This document shows positions 8,099 to 16,337 of a stretch of 64,000 nucleotides of DNA, in pieces; within the stretch, counting starts at the first letter, position 1; each line of letters starts with the position of its first letter. Location of the stretch: positions 1,550,001 through 1,614,000 of the forward strand of contig NZ_JACCBT010000001.1 of the NCBI RefSeq assembly GCF_013409045.1. Direction: 5' to 3'. A model generated the notes under the pieces. It ran no database searches. It saw only the letters and a list, made by a program, of their open reading frames with translations, and had not been told where the DNA came from. This stretch comes from Actinomadura citrea (GTDB lineage Bacteria > Actinomycetota > Actinomycetes > Streptosporangiales > Streptosporangiaceae). Made by a program: the position numbers and the translations under genes.

Positions 8099-8242
8099 GG
8101 CGGCCCCGTCGTCCCTCGCACGCCGTGCCACCGTCTGCCCGGACAGCGGCGGCACCGGCACCAACCCCCCACGCCCACCCCGGCCTCGCGCTTCGGCCGA
8201 GCTGGAACCGGGCGGCACGCCTTAGTCAAGGAGGCGTTCATC

Positions 8243-8779
8243 ATGTCAGGCGACCACCACACCATCGAACTCCCTAGCACCCCACTCCCGAGCCAACTGA
8301 CCACCGCGTCGCAGGTCGCGCCACCGAACGGCACGGCGCCGAACGGGCTGCGGGGCCTGGACGAGCCCCCGGCCGTCCTGCTGGGCGAGCTGACGCTGCC
8401 CGCCGAGCGGGAGTCCGTGCCCGCGGCGCGGCGCTTCAGCAGGTCCGTCAGCACCGCGTCCGGCATCGGGCACATCGCCGACGACGCCGAGGTCCTGGTG
8501 TCCGAACTGGTCACCAACGCCGTCCGGCACGCGCCGGTCGCCGGCGCCGCGCTGTGCCTGCGGCTGCTGCGCGCGGGCATCCGGCTCCGCATCGAGGTGC
8601 ACGACCAGAGCGCCGCCGTCCCGACGGCGCGGCCGGTCGACCTCATGGAGGAGACGGGGCGCGGCTGGTTCCTCGTGGCGGTCATGGCCGACGGGCACGG
8701 CACCGACCACACCGCCTCCGGCAAGGCGGTCTGGTGCGAGGTGCGCGCCTGGCCGCGGGACGAGCACCCCGGCCACTGA
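8243..8779 (+). CDS. RsbW-type ATP-binding (HATPase) regulatory protein
   Basis: A 178-residue single-domain GHKL ATPase of the anti-sigma/serine kinase type common in actinomycetes. ELVTNAVRHAP is the N box. EVHDQS is a G1-like block in which the usual DxG is replaced by DQS. ETGRGWFLV is the G2 region. The first 55 residues are a Pro/Thr-rich leader. A strong AAGGAGG precedes the ATG. Such proteins bind or phosphorylate anti-sigma-factor antagonists; no sigma factor or STAS gene lies nearby, so its partner is unknown. It is followed at 28 bases by a proline-rich protein and then the conservon. Confidence 0.8.
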   Translation: MSGDHHTIELPSTPLPSQLTTASQVAPPNGTAPNGLRGLDEPPAVLLGELTLPAERESVPAARRFSRSVSTASGIGHIADDAEVLVSELVTNAVRHAPVAGAALCLRLLRAGIRLRIEVHDQSAAVPTARPVDLMEETGRGWFLVAVMADGHGTDHTASGKAVWCEVRAWPRDEHPGH

Positions 8780-8807
8780 GCAGTTCCCGCGCACCCCCGG
8801 TACGGCG

Positions 8808-9377
8808 ATGGGAAATGCCATGCCTGCTAACGCCATGCCCGCCGACAAGCGGCCCCCTGACAAGCGGCCCCCCGACCAGGGGTCCGCCGGCCAGCGGCCG
8901 TTCGACCAACCGCCCGCCGACCAGCGGCCCGCCGACCGGGGGCCGATCGATCGAAGGCCCGCCGACCCGTGGCCCGGTGACCACCGGCCTCCGGGGGAGC
9001 CCGCCGGCCGGCGGCCCGCCGATCCTCGCCGTCCCCCCGACTACTACCGGGAGGACGGGCGGCGCGCCACGGCCGAGGAGGCCCAGCGGCTGCTGCTCGA
9101 CGTCCGGGGACGCCTGCTCGCGCAGGACGTCATCCGCGTCGGCTCCGTCGTCGTGGTCGTCTCGACCTGGTTCACCGTGATCGACCTCGGCATCGCGGCG
9201 AACGGAAGGCCGCTGCTGTGGCAGACGATCGTGTCCGACCACGCGATGCACGCCGACATCGGGCAGTACACCGCGCGGGACAAGGCCCTGCGCGGGCACG
9301 CCCAGGCCGTCGCCATGATCACCAGTCGGCTGCGCGGCCTGGTCGCCCGCGCGGCCCTGGACGAGGCCCACCCCTGA
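8808..9377 (+). CDS. Hypothetical protein with Pro/Asp repeat N-terminus
   Basis: I do not recognise this 189-residue protein. Residues 1-80 are a disordered repeat of PPDKRPPDQ/RPADQRPADR type. The remainder is an ordered helical domain beginning at DYYREDGRRATAEEAQRLLL and including a hydrophobic strand ([21 protein letters not shown]). The ribosome site is weak, and ATGs at 8815 (out of frame) and 8820 make the exact start uncertain. It lies between the RsbW-like gene and the conservon on the same strand, 82 bases before the sensor kinase, so it may belong to that signalling unit. Coding bias of the second half supports a real gene. Confidence 0.6.
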   Translation: MGNAMPANAMPADKRPPDKRPPDQGSAGQRPFDQPPADQRPADRGPIDRRPADPWPGDHRPPGEPAGRRPADPRRPPDYYREDGRRATAEEAQRLLLDVRGRLLAQDVIRVGSVVVVVSTWFTVIDLGIAANGRPLLWQTIVSDHAMHADIGQYTARDKALRGHAQAVAMITSRLRGLVARAALDEAHP

Positions 9378-9459
9378 CCCCGCACCCCCGACACACGGGC
9401 CACCCCCGACACACGGATCGGCAGGCACGGCCCGCCCCCGGCTAGAGGTAGTGATCTCG

Positions 9460-12255
9460 ATGTCCCGCACGACACCCCGCGACGACGCGTCCGGGCGAAG
9501 GCCCCGGCGCAGGCGTCCCATCCGGCTGCGGATCACGGCGCTGCTGCTGGTCCCGCTGGTGTCCCTCATCACCCTGTGGGCCTTCGCCGCGAACATCACG
9601 CTCGGCGACGCGTTCGACAAGTACGACTTCTCCACGACGTACGAGAAGGTGGGCCTTCCCGGCATCTACCTGGTGAACCAGCTCCAGGCGGAGCGTTCGC
9701 TCAGCGTCGTCGCGCTCAGCACGCGCGACCCGGCGGCCCGGCAGAAGCTCGGCGGGCAGCGCGCCCGGGTGAGCGGCGTGGACAAGGTGTTCCGCTCGAC
9801 CGCGCTGTCGCCCGAGGCGAGGGACGCGGCCCGGCCGGAGACCAAACGGCGGCTCGCCGAGGCGGTCAGAGCGCTGGACCGGCTGCCGCAGTTGCGCGCC
9901 AGGGTCGACTCGGGCCGGGTCCAGCCGCTGGAGGTCATCAACTCCTACAGCGTCCTGCTCGACCAGGTCATCAAGGTCTTCGACGGCCTGGTGACCGTCA
10001 ACGACGTCGCCATCTTCACCCAGGGCCGGGCGCTGATCGGGATCGGCAACGCCCGCGCCTACATGCTGCGGGAGGACTCGCTCGTCACCGCCGCGATGGC
10101 GCGCAACGGGAGGCTCACCGCCGCCGAGCACACCGCGTTCGTCCAGTGGGCGGCGGAGGGGCGGCGGGAGTTCGAGGCCGGGCTCGCCGATCTCAACGAG
10201 CAGATCCGCGGGCCGCTCGGCAAGCTCGCCGCCTCCGCGGAGTTCCAGCGGTACCGGGCGGCCGAGGACGCGATCGTCAACGCGCGCGGCGACCGGCTGC
10301 CGCCCGAGGCGGCGGACTGGCAGGCCACCACGCAGCTGCTGTCGCAGGCGTGGGCGCAGAAGGTCACCGAGGCGAGCCTCGCGCTCAACGAGATGGCCAA
10401 GCCGATCGGTGAGCGGATCATCATGCGGCTCGTCCTGGCGGGCGGGTTCGGGCTGCTCGCGGTGATCGCCTCGATCGTGCTGTCGCTGCTGGCCGCGCGC
10501 AGCCTGTCGCGGGAGCTGCGGGGGCTGCAGCGCGCCGCGCTGAAGCTGGCCGAGGACCGGCTGCCCGGCGTCGTCGCCCGGCTGCGGCGCGGTGAGGAGG
10601 TGGACGTGGACGCCGAGGCGCCGCCGCTCGTCATCGGCAGGTCCCGGGAGGTCGCGCGCGTCGGCGACGCCTTCACCAAGGTGCAGCACACCGCGATCGA
10701 GACCGCCGTCCGGGAGTCCTACCTGCGGCAGGGCATCAGCCGCGTGTTCCTCAACGTCGCGTGGCGCAGCCAGTCGCTGCTGCACCGCCAGCTGCGGATG
10801 CTGGACGAGATGGAGCGCGACGCCTCCGACCCCAAGGTGCTGGAGGACCTGTTCCGACTCGACCACCTCACCACCCGCATGCGCCGCCACGCCGAGGGCC
10901 TGGTCATCCTGTCCGGGACGTCCCCGGGGCGGGGCTGGAGCCGGCCCGTGCACGTCGAGGACGTGCTGCGCGCCGCGGTCGCCGAGGTCGAGGACTACAC
11001 GCGGGTCGAGATCGTCGTGGTGTCCGGGCAGGCCGCGGTGATCGGCGAGGCCGTCGCCGACATCATCCACCTGCTCGCCGAGCTGATCGAGAACGCCACG
11101 GTGTTCTCGCCCGCGCCCACCGAGGTGCTCGTCCGCGGCGAGATGGGCGCCAACGGGTTCGCCGTCGACATCATCGACCGCGGCATCGGGCTCGACCAGT
11201 CCGAGCTGGACGCGCTGAACCTGCGGCTGTCGCAGCCGCCCGAGTTCGACCTGGCCGTCACCGACCGGCTCGGGCTGTTCGTCGTCGGCCGGCTCGCCGG
11301 CCGGCACGGTATCAGGGTCGCGCTGCAGCCGTCGCTGTACGGGGGCGTCAGCGCCGTCGTGCTGATCCCGCGCCGGCTCATCGTGGACGTCGACCAGCCC
11401 GAGGACGAGGACGGCGCCGTCCAGGACGGCACCGTCCACGCCGGTCCCGCCCAGCAGCGGGGCGCGTCGGCGGTGAACGGGTCGACGCCCGTATGGCCCA
11501 CGCCTCCTACACCGTCGTCCACCGCGACGCTCAACGCGCCGGTGTACGACATCGCCCCTGTTCAGGACGTGGCGTCGACCGATACGGCGCCCAACAGGGT
11601 GGTCCCCGGCGGCCCGGTGCCGGGCGCGCCAGGGCCGATCGGTGAAGCGGCGCCGCCAGAGACGCCGGTGTCCCTCCCCCAGTGGATGAGCGAGGAGAAG
11701 CCGGACCAGAACGCGGCGGTGGGGTTCGACGACGGTGACCAGACCCCGACGTCGTTCGGCACCCCACCGCCGCACGGTCCGCCGCCGTCGCGGGGGGCGC
11801 CGCCGCCGACCGACGCCACACGTCCCTTCCAGGCCGCGGGCCCCCGCGCACCCGACTACGGCGGCGGTTCCTACGGCGGGGCGACCGGCCAGTACGGGGC
11901 GCCCGCGTCGTTCGGCGAGACGTCGTTCGGCGAGTCCCCGTTCGGCGGGACGCAGTTCGGGCATGCGCAGGCGGCCGGCGGCGGGCGGGCCCCGCTGCCG
12001 CGCCGGGTGCGCGGCGGGAGCCTCGCGCCCCAGCTGCGCGAGGCCGGCGCCTACGAAGACACCGGTTCCTACGAGGAGACCGGCCCGTACGGAGAAGAGT
12101 CCGCCGCCACCGGCGACGCCATCGCCGCCTGGGAGGAACGGTCGGCGGACGCGTCCCGGGACCTGTTCGCGTCCCTGCAGGCGGGCTGGCTGCGCGGCCG
12201 GGACGAGGACGAGGCGCCCGAAGGACCCGTGGACGGCATGGAGGGAAGATCATGA
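9460..12255 (+). CDS. cvnA: Conservon sensor histidine kinase (CvnA-type, NIT domain)
   Basis: A 931-residue membrane kinase. A basic N-terminus leads to TM1 (about 23-45), an extracytoplasmic nitrate/nitrite-sensing-like helical domain, TM2 (about 322-347), and a HAMP region. A kinase core follows with the helix FRLDHLTTRMRRHAEG and GHKL blocks ELIENATVFSP (N box), DIIDRGIGLD (G1) and DRLGLFVVGRLA. The last 300 residues are Pro/Gly/Gln-rich and disordered, with FGETSFGESPFGG repeats. The ATG at 9460 fits an AGAGG site; a GTG at 9451 is too close to it. It overlaps the next gene by ATGA, heading the four-gene conservon. Ligand unknown. Confidence 0.92.
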   Translation: MSRTTPRDDASGRRPRRRRPIRLRITALLLVPLVSLITLWAFAANITLGDAFDKYDFSTTYEKVGLPGIYLVNQLQAERSLSVVALSTRDPAARQKLGGQRARVSGVDKVFRSTALSPEARDAARPETKRRLAEAVRALDRLPQLRARVDSGRVQPLEVINSYSVLLDQVIKVFDGLVTVNDVAIFTQGRALIGIGNARAYMLREDSLVTAAMARNGRLTAAEHTAFVQWAAEGRREFEAGLADLNEQIRGPLGKLAASAEFQRYRAAEDAIVNARGDRLPPEAADWQATTQLLSQAWAQKVTEASLALNEMAKPIGERIIMRLVLAGGFGLLAVIASIVLSLLAARSLSRELRGLQRAALKLAEDRLPGVVARLRRGEEVDVDAEAPPLVIGRSREVARVGDAFTKVQHTAIETAVRESYLRQGISRVFLNVAWRSQSLLHRQLRMLDEMERDASDPKVLEDLFRLDHLTTRMRRHAEGLVILSGTSPGRGWSRPVHVEDVLRAAVAEVEDYTRVEIVVVSGQAAVIGEAVADIIHLLAELIENATVFSPAPTEVLVRGEMGANGFAVDIIDRGIGLDQSELDALNLRLSQPPEFDLAVTDRLGLFVVGRLAGRHGIRVALQPSLYGGVSAVVLIPRRLIVDVDQPEDEDGAVQDGTVHAGPAQQRGASAVNGSTPVWPTPPTPSSTATLNAPVYDIAPVQDVASTDTAPNRVVPGGPVPGAPGPIGEAAPPETPVSLPQWMSEEKPDQNAAVGFDDGDQTPTSFGTPPPHGPPPSRGAPPPTDATRPFQAAGPRAPDYGGGSYGGATGQYGAPASFGETSFGESPFGGTQFGHAQAAGGGRAPLPRRVRGGSLAPQLREAGAYEDTGSYEETGPYGEESAATGDAIAAWEERSADASRDLFASLQAGWLRGRDEDEAPEGPVDGMEGRS

Positions 12256-12671
12256 CCTATCAGGGAGTGGCCGCGGAGCTGAACTTCCTCCTCGACGACC
12301 TGGTCGACCGGGTCCCGCAGATCCGGAAGGTGGTCGTGCTGTCCCGGGACGGGCTCGTCATGGGCATGTCGCGGGGTGTCGCGCGCGAGGACTCCGAGTA
12401 CCTCGCGGCCCTCGCCGCCGGGTTCCACAGCCTCGCCGTCGGGGCGCGGCCGCAACTGGACTCCGGCGAGATCCGGCAGACGCTCGTCGAGATGGACAAG
12501 GGCCTGTTCTTCGTCGTCCCGGCCGGGGCCAACAGCTGCCTCGCGCTGCTCAGCGAGGTCGGCGCCAACGCCGGCCTCGTCGCCTACGAGATGACGATGC
12601 TGGTCAAGCGGGTCGGCAGGCAGCTGTCCACCGGACTCAGGCAAGGTGCGCCCGGACCCGGACACCGGTGA
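12252..12671 (+). CDS. cvnB: Roadblock/LC7 domain protein (CvnB-type)
   Basis: A 139-residue protein made almost entirely of a roadblock/LC7 domain: an opening helix ELNFLLDDLVDRVPQIRKVVVLSRDGLV and the central pair LAALAAGFHSLAVGA. Its ATG overlaps the kinase stop by four bases (ATGA). Proteins of this family bind small GTPases as regulators. In conservons this gene always sits between the kinase and the DUF742 protein, so it is expected to link the kinase to the GTPase at 13102. No enzymatic residues are expected. Confidence 0.93.
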   Translation: MTYQGVAAELNFLLDDLVDRVPQIRKVVVLSRDGLVMGMSRGVAREDSEYLAALAAGFHSLAVGARPQLDSGEIRQTLVEMDKGLFFVVPAGANSCLALLSEVGANAGLVAYEMTMLVKRVGRQLSTGLRQGAPGPGHR

Positions 12672-12677
12672 CCCGCC

Positions 12678-13121
12678 ATGGACCCCAGTGACGGGCCCGG
12701 TGCTCCCCGGGGTCCCGGCAGGGAACGGTGGCTCGACGCCGCCGCCGGACCGATCGTCCGTCCCTATGCGGTGACGCGCGGCCGCACCCGGCCGAGCGGC
12801 GAGCCGCTCGACATCGTGGCGATCCTCGTCGCGACCGGGCGGCCGCCGCCCGAGCCCGGCCGGCTCTCGCGCCAGCAGCGCCGGCTGCTGGCGCTGTGCC
12901 GGCGCCCGCACGCCCTCGCCGACCTCGCCTCGGACCTCAACCTGCCCTTCGGGGTGATCCGGGTGCTGGCCGGCGACCTGCTCGACTCCGGCCTCCTGGA
13001 AGTCCAGCGATGGTCCCCGGCGCCGTCGCCGTCCGGGCCGTTCGGCCCGGCGACCGCGCTCCAGCCGCACAACGACCCGAACCTGCTCAGGAGGGTGCTC
13101 GATGAACTCCGCGCGCTCTGA
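12678..13121 (+). CDS. cvnC: DUF742 family conservon protein (CvnC-type)
   Basis: A 147-residue DUF742 protein. The family signature IVRPYAVTRGRTRP lies near residue 26, and the second half is a winged-helix-like fold (ALADLASDLNLPFGVIRVLAGDLLDSGLL), suggesting a possible DNA- or protein-binding role. It starts six bases after the roadblock gene and its end overlaps the GTPase gene by 20 bases. The N- and C-terminal tails are short and Pro-rich. Function within conservons is not biochemically settled; the assignment rests on signature and position. Confidence 0.92.
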   Translation: MDPSDGPGAPRGPGRERWLDAAAGPIVRPYAVTRGRTRPSGEPLDIVAILVATGRPPPEPGRLSRQQRRLLALCRRPHALADLASDLNLPFGVIRVLAGDLLDSGLLEVQRWSPAPSPSGPFGPATALQPHNDPNLLRRVLDELRAL

Positions 13122-13734
13122 CGCCCCGCCCCCCGCCACCGTGGAACCGGACGAGCCCGACGATCGGGCGGACGGCCCGCGCGTCGCGCTGAAGATCCTC
13201 GTCGCCGGAGGGTTCGGCGTCGGGAAGACGACCATGGTCGGCGCGGTCAGCGAGATCCGCCCGCTGCGCACCGAGGAGGCGCTGACCGACGTGAGCGTCG
13301 GCGTCGACGACCTCGACGGCGTGGCCGCCAAGACGACCACGACCGTGGCGATGGACTTCGGCCGCATCACGCTGCGCGACGGCGTCGCCATCTACCTGTT
13401 CGGGACGCCCGGCCAGGAGCGGTTCTGGTTCATGTGGAACGAGCTGTCGCGCGGCGCGCTCGGCGCGGTCGTCCTCGCCGACACGCGGCGGCTGATGGCG
13501 AGCTTCGCCTCGATCGACTACTTCGAGCGCAAGGGCACGCCGTTCGTCGTCGCCGTCAACTGCTTCGACGACGCCGACCGCTACGAGGCGCCCGAGATCC
13601 GGACGGCGCTGGACATCGATCCCCACGTCCCCGTCCTGCTGTGCGACGCCCGCCGGACGGGGTCGGCGAAGCAGGTGCTCGTCTCGCTGGTCGAGCACGC
13701 GCTGCGGCTCGCGGGCGGCACCCGGCACGCCTAG
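13102..13734 (+). CDS. cvnD: Small GTPase of the conservon (CvnD-type)
   Basis: A 210-residue Ras-like/MglA-like GTPase. The phosphate loop is GGFGVGKTT (36-44). The switch region contains AAKTTTTVAMDFG, the G3 motif is FGTPGQERF, and the guanine-specificity motif is the family variant NCFD, not NKxD. A 25-residue acidic Pro-rich tail precedes the domain. It overlaps the DUF742 gene by 20 bases and ends the operon. In S. coelicolor, conservon products have been reported to form membrane complexes likened to eukaryotic G-protein systems, with this subunit as the GTP switch. Confidence 0.93.
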   Translation: MNSARSDAPPPATVEPDEPDDRADGPRVALKILVAGGFGVGKTTMVGAVSEIRPLRTEEALTDVSVGVDDLDGVAAKTTTTVAMDFGRITLRDGVAIYLFGTPGQERFWFMWNELSRGALGAVVLADTRRLMASFASIDYFERKGTPFVVAVNCFDDADRYEAPEIRTALDIDPHVPVLLCDARRTGSAKQVLVSLVEHALRLAGGTRHA

Positions 13735-13760
13735 CAGGCCGGACCTGCCGCGGCCGCGCG

Positions 13761-14273
13761 TCAGCCCCCCGGCCCGCCGTTCGCCTGCTCGCCGTCCGCC
13801 GTGCCCGGCGGGCCCATGACGATCTCGTCCACCGCGACGTCGTGGCCGTCCGCGCATCTGACCTGCGCCGTCACGCGCTCGTCGCAGCGGGCGTGCGTCA
13901 GCATGACCTGGCGGCCCTCCTCGTGGGGAAGATAGGTCTCGCCCCATTCCATGAGGCTGACGAGGGTGGGCGCGAGGTCCAGGCCCATCTTCGTCAGGTG
14001 GTACTCGTACCGCGTGCGCTGCCCCGGCTCCTGGTAGGGCTCCCTGGTGAGCAGGCCGGCGTCGACGAGATGGCGCAGCCGGGCGGTGACCGCCGACTCG
14101 GTCATGCCGAGGTTGCGCACGAAGTCGCCGAAACGGTTCGTCCCGAAGAACGCCTCGCTGAGCACCAGCACCGCCGACGGCGGGCCGAGCGCGGCGAGCG
14201 TCCTCGCGACCGGGCAGTTCTGCATCGACCAGGCGTCACGGTCGGCGAAGTGCCCTTCCAGTGAGATTGTCAC
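13761..14273 (-). CDS. HxlR family transcriptional regulator
   Basis: A 170-residue winged-helix regulator of the HxlR/MarR-like DUF24 family. The conserved cysteine block is NCPVARTL (Cys20), the recognition helix lies in LGMTESAVTARLRHLVDAGLL, and the wing in RTRYEYHLTKMG. The C-terminal 60 residues, with RCADGHDV, are longer than in minimal HxlR proteins. I placed the start at the GTG at 14273. The -10 TATAGT (14285-14280) is 6 bases from it, giving a leaderless message; a TTG further upstream would sit inside the promoter and operator. It is divergent from the efflux pump and likely represses both. Confidence 0.85.
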   Translation of the reverse strand: MTISLEGHFADRDAWSMQNCPVARTLAALGPPSAVLVLSEAFFGTNRFGDFVRNLGMTESAVTARLRHLVDAGLLTREPYQEPGQRTRYEYHLTKMGLDLAPTLVSLMEWGETYLPHEEGRQVMLTHARCDERVTAQVRCADGHDVAVDEIVMGPPGTADGEQANGGPGG

Positions 14274-14279
14274 CCTTCC

Positions 14280-14356
14280 ACTATAAACCTGCTGACTTCG
14301 CTTGACCAAAGTCAGGTGGCTCGCTAGCCTCCCTGACTATGGTGGAACAAAGTCAG
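14280..14356. promoter_or_regulatory. Divergent leaderless promoters with twin HxlR operators
   Basis: Two similar inverted repeats lie 41 bp apart centre to centre: CTGACTT-N10-AAGTCAG (14292-14315) and CTGACT-N12-AGTCAG (14333-14356). The pump promoter is TTGACC (14302-14307), 17 bases, TAGCCT (14325-14330), placing transcription start at about the ATG (14339). The regulator promoter on the other strand is TTGGTC (14309-14304), 18 bases, TATAGT (14285-14280). One operator covers both -35 elements; the other covers the pump's start codon. Confidence 0.7.
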
Positions 14357-15775
14357 GTGCGCGGCGCGGGCCGGGTCCGCAGGGGGCCGGTGCTCGCGGT
14401 GCTCTCCGTCGCCTCCTTCATGGCGGGCCTCGACCTGTTCATCGTCAACGTGGCGTTCACCGACATCGGCCGCGACTTCGCCGGGGAGTCGATGGCCGAC
14501 CTGTCCTGGGTGCTCAACGGATACGCGATCGTGTTCGCCGCCCTGTTGGTGCCGCTCGGCCGGCTCGCCGACCGCTACGGCCGCAAGACGGGCCTCCTCC
14601 TCGGCCTGACCGTCTTCACCCTCGCCTCCCAGGCGTGCGCGGCCGCCCCGTCGCTGTGGTGGCTCGTCGCCTTCCGCGTCGTGCAGGCCGCGGGCGCCGC
14701 GGCGCTCATCCCCACCAGCCTCGGGCTGCTGCTGTCGGCGTTCCCGGCGGAACGGCGCGGCGGCGCGGTGCGGATCTGGTCGGCGGCCTCGGCGATCGCC
14801 GCCGCGGCCGGGCCGGCGGTCGGCGGCGTCCTGGTGGACGTCTCCTGGCGCTGGGTGTTCGAGGTCAACGTCCCCATCGGGATCGCGGCGGTGCTGCTCG
14901 CGGCCCGCCTCGTCCCCGACTCGCGCGAGGGCCTGACGGCCCGCGTCCCCGACCTCGTCGGGACCGTCGTGGCGACCGCGGCGATCGCGCTGCTGGCGCT
15001 CGGCGTAGTGAAGATCAACGACTGGCCGGGCGAGCGGACGGTCCTCGTGGTCGCCGCCGCGCTGCTCGGCCTCGCCTGGTTCTGGCTGCGCTCCCTGCGC
15101 CACCCCGCGCCGGTGATCGAGCCCGCGCTGCTGGCCGTCCGCACCTTCTTCTGGTCCAACGCCGCGGTGCTGCTGTTCACCGTCGCGTTCGCCGCCAACC
15201 TGCTGCTGGGCGTGCTGTGGATGCAGCAGGTCTGGCACTACTCGCCGATCCGCACCGGGCTCGCCGTCGCGCCCGGCCCGCTGATGGTCCCCGTGATGGC
15301 GCTCATCGCCGGACGCCTCGCCGCGCGCGTCCCGGTCGGGCTGATCACCGCCGTCGGGTGCATGCTGTGCGCGTTCGGCGTCGTCCTGATCGCGATGAGC
15401 CTGGGCCCGGCGCCGGCCTACGCCTCCGAGATGCTGCCGGGCTGGCTCGTCGGCGGGACGGGCGTCGGGCTCGCGCTGCCCACCATCCTGTCCGCCGCCG
15501 CGGTCGAGCTGCCGTCCCACCGCTACGCCACGGGCAGCGCCGTGGTGAACATGAGCCGCCAGATCGGCGCGGTGCTCGGCGTCAGCCTCGCCGTCGCGGT
15601 CCTCGGCACCCCGCGCGGCTACCCCGACGCCCACACCGCCTACGTCCACGCTTGGCTGATGGTCGGCGCGTTCATGGTGATCGCAGCGATCGCCGCCCTT
15701 GGCATGACCCCGCGCCGGCTCCGGCCGTCCCGTCCCGTCCCCGAGCCAGAAACGGAAGTGATCGCCCGCGCCTGA
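14339..15775 (+). CDS. MFS drug-efflux transporter, DHA2 (14-TM) family
   Basis: A 478-residue proton-coupled exporter of the EmrB/QacA type. A short basic N-terminus is followed by hydrophobic segments adding to about fourteen helices. Motif A appears as GRLADRYGRKTG after TM2, and TM1 carries the DHA2-like MAGLDLFIVNVAFTDIG. No ribosome site precedes the ATG. The promoter geometry (14302-14330) places the transcript start at the ATG, so it is likely leaderless. It is divergent from the HxlR gene and shares operators with it, the usual arrangement for inducible export of toxic or antimicrobial compounds. Substrate unknown. Confidence 0.9.
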   Translation: MVEQSQVRGAGRVRRGPVLAVLSVASFMAGLDLFIVNVAFTDIGRDFAGESMADLSWVLNGYAIVFAALLVPLGRLADRYGRKTGLLLGLTVFTLASQACAAAPSLWWLVAFRVVQAAGAAALIPTSLGLLLSAFPAERRGGAVRIWSAASAIAAAAGPAVGGVLVDVSWRWVFEVNVPIGIAAVLLAARLVPDSREGLTARVPDLVGTVVATAAIALLALGVVKINDWPGERTVLVVAAALLGLAWFWLRSLRHPAPVIEPALLAVRTFFWSNAAVLLFTVAFAANLLLGVLWMQQVWHYSPIRTGLAVAPGPLMVPVMALIAGRLAARVPVGLITAVGCMLCAFGVVLIAMSLGPAPAYASEMLPGWLVGGTGVGLALPTILSAAAVELPSHRYATGSAVVNMSRQIGAVLGVSLAVAVLGTPRGYPDAHTAYVHAWLMVGAFMVIAAIAALGMTPRRLRPSRPVPEPETEVIARA

Positions 15776-15847
15776 CACCCCTCCTTGACACGGGAAACGG
15801 GCGAAGCCTTGACCCGGACCGCGAGGCCCGGTTCGTCCGTACCCCGC

Positions 15848-15889
15848 ACAGCAGGCACCTCATCCGGAGAGGTGCCTGCTGTATTTATT
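15848..15889 (+). terminator. Rho-independent-type terminator after the efflux gene
   Basis: ACAGCAGGCACCT (15848-15860) pairs perfectly with AGGTGCCTGCTGT (15870-15882) over a nine-base loop, and is followed by a T-rich run. It lies 72 bases after the MFS stop and points in the same direction. Confidence 0.75.
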
Positions 15890-15937
15890 GTGTTTTTGGG
15901 TGGTCGGCGCCCGGGGGCGCCGACCACCCAAAAACAC
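15890..15937. terminator. Very long perfect hairpin, probable bidirectional terminator
   Basis: A 22-bp perfect stem (15890-15911 with 15916-15937) closes on a four-base loop. Its outer part has five T on one arm and five A on the other, so it can terminate transcription in either direction. The GC-rich inner part (GGTCGGCGCC) recurs as a shorter hairpin at 16108-16131. Its outer left arm overlaps the start of the tandem repeat. Confidence 0.7.
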
Positions 15938-16306
15938 GTGCGATTGCTGCATCGCCTCGGCTCGCCTGGCGGCTCACTCGGCGATCAGGTTCTCGCGGGC
16001 TCGAACCTGGCTTCGCTCGCAATCGCGTTGGTTTGGCTTGTTGGTGGTTGCTGTGGTGGCTGAGGTCGTTGCGCCTGACGGTTGCGCTTGTCGCCGTCAG
16101 TTTGGGCGGTCGGCGCCTGGGGGCGCCGACCTTCAGAAAGTAGGTGTGATTGCTGCATCGCTTCGGTTCGCCTGGCGGCTCACTCGGCGATCAGGTTCTC
16201 GCGGGCTCGAACCTGGCTTCGCTCGCAATCGCGGTGGCCCGGCTTGTCGCTGGTTGCTGTGGTGGCTGGGGTTGTTGCGTCCGACGGTTGCGGCTGTATC
16301 GCGTCT
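15895..16306. repeat. 206-bp intergenic tandem duplication
   Basis: Two copies (15895-16100 and 16101-16306) run head to tail with exact 206-bp register. Shared landmarks include GGTCGGCGCC...GGCGCCGACC hairpins (15902 and 16108), ATTGCTGCATCGC (15943 and 16149) and the long identical block around CTCACTCGGCGATCAGG. No gene is supported; short open frames here are shared with the repeat and lack ribosome sites. A related 16-base word occurs at 50841-50856, hinting at a dispersed element. The stretch from 15776 to 16337 otherwise holds only the terminators. Confidence 0.85.
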
Positions 16307-16337
16307 AGGACGGGATACGTCGGCGGCATGTGAGGGG

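Noticed and set aside
8848..9010. CRISPR-like or tandem DNA repeat
   Set aside because: The repetition is coding for Pro/Asp-rich protein sequence; there are no unique spacers.
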